NCBI RefSeq assembly: GCF_016907735.1
Contig: NZ_JAFBCP010000001.1
Location: forward strand, 1,426,001-1,490,000
From: Brevibacterium paucivorans
Lineage (GTDB): Bacteria > Actinomycetota > Actinomycetes > Actinomycetales > Brevibacteriaceae
Length of the DNA: 64,000 nucleotides
Direction of reading: 5' to 3'
A program made the position numbers and the translations under genes. Within the stretch, counting starts at the first letter, position 1. The number at the start of each line of letters is the position of its first letter. Shown here in pieces: positions 58,460 through 64,000 of this stretch. A model generated the notes under the pieces. The model searched no databases and was not told the DNA's origin. It worked only from the letters and a program-made list of their open reading frames with translations.

Positions 58460-61108
58460 GTGTCTACCGCTCTTTACCGTCGCTACAGGCCCGATACGTT
58501 CAATGACGTTATTGGGCAAGACCATGTCACTGGTCCGCTGAAGGCTGCCCTCGACAATGGGCGGGTCAACCACGCGTACCTCTTCTCTGGTCCGCGCGGG
58601 TGCGGAAAAACCACCTCGGCCAGAATCCTTGCCAGGTGCCTCAACTGTGAACAGGGACCCACGTCAACCCCGTGCGGGCAGTGTGCGTCGTGTCGCGACC
58701 TGGCCACGGGAGGGCCGGGGTCGCTCGATGTGGTGGAGATTGACGCGGCCAGCCACAACGGTGTGGACGATGCGCGTGATCTGCGTGAACGAGCGGTGTA
58801 TGCGCCGGCGCGTGACCGGTTCAAAGTGTTCATTTTGGACGAAGCCCACATGGTCACACCGCAGGGATTTAACGCGCTTCTGAAACTGGTGGAGGAACCG
58901 CCTCCGCACGTGAAGTTCGTTTTTGCGACCACTGAGCCGGAAAAAGTCATTGGAACCATCCGTTCGCGTACCCACCATTACCCGTTCCGGTTGGTGCCAC
59001 CGGACATCCTCACGTCTTATCTGACGGAACTGTGCCAACGCGAAAACGTAGCGGTGGGCAAAGGTGTCCTGCCGTTGGTTGTGCGTGCAGGTGGGGGATC
59101 GGTCCGTGACACCCTGTCTGTTTTGGACCAGCTCATGGCCGGTGCGGGCCCTGACGGTTTGGATTACACGACGGCCGTGGCGCTGTTGGGATACACGCCG
59201 GAGTCCCTGCTGGGCGACATTGTCGACGCGTTCAGCGCAGGTGACGGGGCAGCCGTGTTCCGCGTTGTCGACCGCGTGATTGAGTCGGGGCAGGACCCTC
59301 GCCGTTTTGTCGAAGACTTGCTCGAACGATTTAGGGACCTCATCGTGGTGGGCACGGCACCTAACCAGGCTCGTGCGTTCCTACCGGAAGCCCCGGACGA
59401 CCTTCTTGAACGGCTCATTTCACAGTCCCAACAGTACGGAGCGGCTGAACTTTCGCGGGCCGCCGACATGCTCAACGAAGGCTTAAGTGAAATGTCGGGC
59501 GCAACCTCCCCGCGCCTGCAACTGGAACTCATGTGCGCGCGGGTTCTACTGCCGTCGGTGGAGTCGGCCCGGCGCGCAGTTGTGTCCCGTGTGGAGCGTT
59601 TGGAACGCCGGGTGGGTATGTCGCCCACCGGCCGTGCAAGCAACGTGCCACCCGAGGTTCCAGCGCAGGCTGAGGGGAACGCGCCCGAGGTGGCCCAGAC
59701 TCCCGCTGCTACCCAGTCACCTGCGGTTCCTCAGTCAGAGGGACAGGGAGGCGCTCAGTCTCAGGGGAGTGCTCAAAAACCACAGGCCGATCTCGACTCG
59801 ATTGCAGACTTCGCATTCGCCGCTGAAGAGCTCGCAACGGCCGATCAGCAGACTGATACTCAACAGACGCCGGAGCCACAGAGGCAGGCTGAACCACCTC
59901 GGCGGGAAGAGCCACAGCGCCAGCCGCAACCACAGCAACACTCTGAACCGCAGCGCCAGCCGGAACCAACTGCGAACGCTGGCAATAACGAGATCGATGC
60001 GATCCGCAGGAGCTGGCCACACATTCTCGATGCACTCACCGGGAAGAGTCGGTTGGTGCGCGCGATCCTGTCTGGCAACGCGGTTCCGCAGGCGTTCCGA
60101 GACGGTGCGCTGGTGTTGGGATTCAATAACCAGTGGTCAGTGGCCAGCTTCGACCGGCCCGGAAACAGCGACAAACTTGCGCAAGCGATCAACGAGGTGC
60201 TGGGAATTCGGGCGAATGTGGTGATCGGCGATGTGGGCGTAGATACGGAGGTTCGCGCGCAGCAGCCTGAACCCGCTCACAGCCAACCCGGGCCTGGTCC
60301 ACAGAACTCGTCGCAACCAAACCGGCCACGTCCAACGCAGGAAGAAGTCGATGCGGTGGTGGGGCCGCGCGCGGTCGACCAAGCTCCGGTAGACCGTGAA
60401 AAATACTGGAACCTCGACGCCGAAACGCCTCCTAACCGTAACCGAGAGTCCTCCGATTCACCGGAGGGCGACCATACGGACGATACAGGTCATGAAAGCT
60501 CCGGCGGTAGGAAAACTGGGGGAACAGGCGACATAGCTGACAGCCAACCGGCGAGCGCGGAACCGAAACACGAGCCAGCTTCCGACACCCACAGTTCGTA
60601 CGGCGATTACACCGAATCTGACACCTCGGCGGGGCACGGAGCCGTTGATGTGCCACAGGTTGTGGTCCCGCCCCCAGTCGACGAACCCAACGAACTCGAA
60701 GACTACCTAGGCGCCTACGCCGACCCCAACCTGGGCTACGACGAGCCAGGGCCCGCACCCAAGTCCCAGCCCAAGCAGGAGTCCAACAACGAGCCATGGG
60801 CAGACCTGGGGAAGCGTGAACCGAAAAAACACGTCCCCGGATCCACCTCGGGAGAGGAGACCGTGGCGACAGCGGGTGTGGGAACAGAGTCAACCACCGC
60901 TTCGGAAGCGGAAGGCCCAGAGCACACTGACGCTCAACCGGCAGGCGCGCAGGCAACCGAGAACCCCGCGACCGAGGGGCCGGACGTCACCAACTACGAC
61001 GACTACGACACCGAAAGCGACCCAGAGATCACAGAGGCCCGCGACATAGGGGTGCCCGTGTTCTTAAGAGTGATCGGTGGCGAGATTTTGGAGGAAGTTG
61101 ACGAATGA
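58460..61108 (+). CDS. dnaX: DNA polymerase III gamma/tau subunit
   Basis: An 882-residue clamp-loader ATPase. The AAA+ domain holds TALYRRYRP (N-terminal), Walker [10 protein letters not shown] (about 41), a zinc-binding Cys cluster (about 60-76), Walker B ILDEAH (about 125), sensor 1 ATTEPEKV (about 158) and an Arg finger region. The domain III region ends near 370. The rest is a long, Gln/Pro/Glu-rich, highly acidic low-complexity tail, with one folded patch at about 510-600 ([23 protein letters not shown]). That tail is longer than in most DnaX proteins. The GTG at 58460 is chosen from the conserved start; upstream sequence is not conserved. ATGA overlap with recR. I saw no convincing frameshift signal for a separate gamma form. 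Confidence 0.96.
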   Translation: MSTALYRRYRPDTFNDVIGQDHVTGPLKAALDNGRVNHAYLFSGPRGCGKTTSARILARCLNCEQGPTSTPCGQCASCRDLATGGPGSLDVVEIDAASHNGVDDARDLRERAVYAPARDRFKVFILDEAHMVTPQGFNALLKLVEEPPPHVKFVFATTEPEKVIGTIRSRTHHYPFRLVPPDILTSYLTELCQRENVAVGKGVLPLVVRAGGGSVRDTLSVLDQLMAGAGPDGLDYTTAVALLGYTPESLLGDIVDAFSAGDGAAVFRVVDRVIESGQDPRRFVEDLLERFRDLIVVGTAPNQARAFLPEAPDDLLERLISQSQQYGAAELSRAADMLNEGLSEMSGATSPRLQLELMCARVLLPSVESARRAVVSRVERLERRVGMSPTGRASNVPPEVPAQAEGNAPEVAQTPAATQSPAVPQSEGQGGAQSQGSAQKPQADLDSIADFAFAAEELATADQQTDTQQTPEPQRQAEPPRREEPQRQPQPQQHSEPQRQPEPTANAGNNEIDAIRRSWPHILDALTGKSRLVRAILSGNAVPQAFRDGALVLGFNNQWSVASFDRPGNSDKLAQAINEVLGIRANVVIGDVGVDTEVRAQQPEPAHSQPGPGPQNSSQPNRPRPTQEEVDAVVGPRAVDQAPVDREKYWNLDAETPPNRNRESSDSPEGDHTDDTGHESSGGRKTGGTGDIADSQPASAEPKHEPASDTHSSYGDYTESDTSAGHGAVDVPQVVVPPPVDEPNELEDYLGAYADPNLGYDEPGPAPKSQPKQESNNEPWADLGKREPKKHVPGSTSGEETVATAGVGTESTTASEAEGPEHTDAQPAGAQATENPATEGPDVTNYDDYDTESDPEITEARDIGVPVFLRVIGGEILEEVDE

Positions 61109-61719
61109 GTGCCATCTACGACGGTGCCCTCGCCGACCTCGTCGACGAACTGGGAAAACTGCCAGGAATCGGACCCAAATCTGCGCAACGCCTGGCATTT
61201 CACATCCTGCAGTCTCCCGCTCAGCAAGTCGAAAAACTAGCCAGCGCGCTCACTGAGGTGAAACGGCGCGTCAACTTCTGTGAAATCTGCGGAAACGTCG
61301 CCGAGGGTGAAAAGTGCGCGATCTGCCAAGACTCACGCCGTGACCAGAGCGTAATCTGTGTGGTCGAAGAAGCCAAAGATGTCGTCGCGATTGAGCGCAC
61401 TCGCGAATACCGAGGGCTCTACCACGTGCTGGGCGGGGCAATCGACCCCATGGCTGGGATCGGCCCAGACCAGTTGCGTATCAAACAGCTCCTCACCCGG
61501 CTCCAAACCGGCGACGTGCGCGAATGCGTGATCGCAACCGACCCCAACCTCGAAGGCGAAGCGACCGCAACTTACGTGATCCGCCTGCTTTCTACCGTGG
61601 GTGTCAACGTCTCCAAACTGGCCAGCGGACTACCCGTAGGCGGTGATCTCGAATATGCCGACGAAGTGACTTTGGGCCGCGCCTTCCAAGGACGTACGCA
61701 AGTACACACCAGCGAATAA
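61105..61719 (+). CDS. recR: Recombination mediator protein RecR
   Basis: A 204-residue protein acting with RecF and RecO in loading RecA at gaps. In order: helix-hairpin-helix [20 protein letters not shown] (about 12-31), a four-Cys zinc finger (CEIC...CAIC, about 58-75), the Toprim domain starting [10 protein letters not shown] (about 81) and a C-terminal Walker-like stretch [20 protein letters not shown]. Full length for the family. Its start overlaps the dnaX stop, the standard dnaX-recR arrangement. Confidence 0.97.
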   Translation: MSAIYDGALADLVDELGKLPGIGPKSAQRLAFHILQSPAQQVEKLASALTEVKRRVNFCEICGNVAEGEKCAICQDSRRDQSVICVVEEAKDVVAIERTREYRGLYHVLGGAIDPMAGIGPDQLRIKQLLTRLQTGDVRECVIATDPNLEGEATATYVIRLLSTVGVNVSKLASGLPVGGDLEYADEVTLGRAFQGRTQVHTSE

Positions 61720-61842
61720 CCCGGCGACCACCTCGGGCAACGCAAAATTCACAAGTGTGACACGAGTACGCCCGGCACAAACGCGTTCCTCTACAATGGA
61801 GCCATTGCGCAAGCGTCGTCCTATTACACAGAAAGAACAAGT
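61720..61842 (+). promoter_or_regulatory. Likely lysC promoter region
   Basis: The 123-bp gap after recR has the -10-like box TACAAT at 61792-61797. No good -35 box was found at 16-18 bp upstream. AGAAAGAA precedes the lysC GTG as a weak ribosome site. Confidence 0.4.

Positions 61843-64000
<2,158 letters not shown>

Noticed and set aside
60815-60835. A-rich slippery site in dnaX for a gamma subunit
   Set aside because: The frame of AAAAAA does not give an X-XXY-YYZ heptamer, and no stimulatory hairpin is evident.

Overview
The window is chromosomal DNA from a medium-to-high G+C Gram-positive bacterium, most likely an actinobacterium of the Micrococcales or a related order. The evidence is the gene content: GTP-type PEP carboxykinase, malate:quinone oxidoreductase, a MarP-type protease, a TIGR03085 DinB-like protein, the tadA neighbour typical of actinobacteria, an LPXTG wall protein, LCP and L,D-transpeptidase wall enzymes, and the dnaX-recR and lysC-asd clusters. 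I cannot name the species. Most of the window is ordinary core chromosome with short intergenic gaps, often ATGA-type overlaps, and hairpin terminators. No prophage, transposase or CRISPR array is visible.

Layout. 1-4155: the 5' part of a treY-like gene that has lost catalytic signatures, tRNA-Ser(UGA), a C45 acyltransferase-like enzyme, a two-repeat hypothetical protein and a TetR regulator. 4156-9751: divergent from the TetR gene, a two-gene envelope module made of an MMPL transporter fused to a degenerate ABC-ATPase-like domain and a YhgE/Pip protein. 9758-14164: an LCP wall-polymer transferase coupled to an FAD/NAD(P)-binding protein, then tRNA-Ser(GCU). 14165-17540: a structured 296-bp repeat and an LPXTG-anchored phytase-like surface protein. 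17685-22510: a probable lipoprotein, then a compact four-gene operon (secreted basic peptide, ABC ATPase, two membrane proteins) between imperfect 41-bp direct repeats. It resembles a lactococcin-972-like bacteriocin/export locus. 22547-29922: pckG, tRNA-Arg(ACG) followed by an A+T-richer orphan gene, an SSADH-type dehydrogenase, a SnoaL-like protein and mqo. 30024-38307: PrsW, MarP, an exo/endonuclease-phosphatase family protein, an orphan winged-helix regulator, upp, the tadA pair, tRNA-Ser(CGA) and an acyl-CoA synthetase. 38423-49342: hydrolases, an aminotransferase, a GlcD-type oxidase, an M3 peptidase, an MFS transporter, an amino-acid permease broken by one in-frame stop, an L,D-transpeptidase lipoprotein and the SRP RNA. 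49407-52056: tRNA-Ser(GGA), the second copy of the 296-bp repeat, more hairpins and a BCCT transporter. 52085-58387: an epoxide-hydrolase-like protein, a PiT phosphate transporter, an aldo/keto reductase, a sirtuin and small proteins. 58460-64000: dnaX-recR and lysC-asd.

The main points for a second look are: the 296-bp palindromic element found twice, each time just downstream of a tRNA-Ser gene and its terminator; a heptamer, CCGAGGT, that a hand count finds about six times more often than base composition predicts; the MMPL-pseudoATPase fusion; the peptide-ABC operon and its flanking repeats; the treY gene without its catalytic Asp; and the nonsense mutation in the permease gene. All counts and alignments were made by eye.
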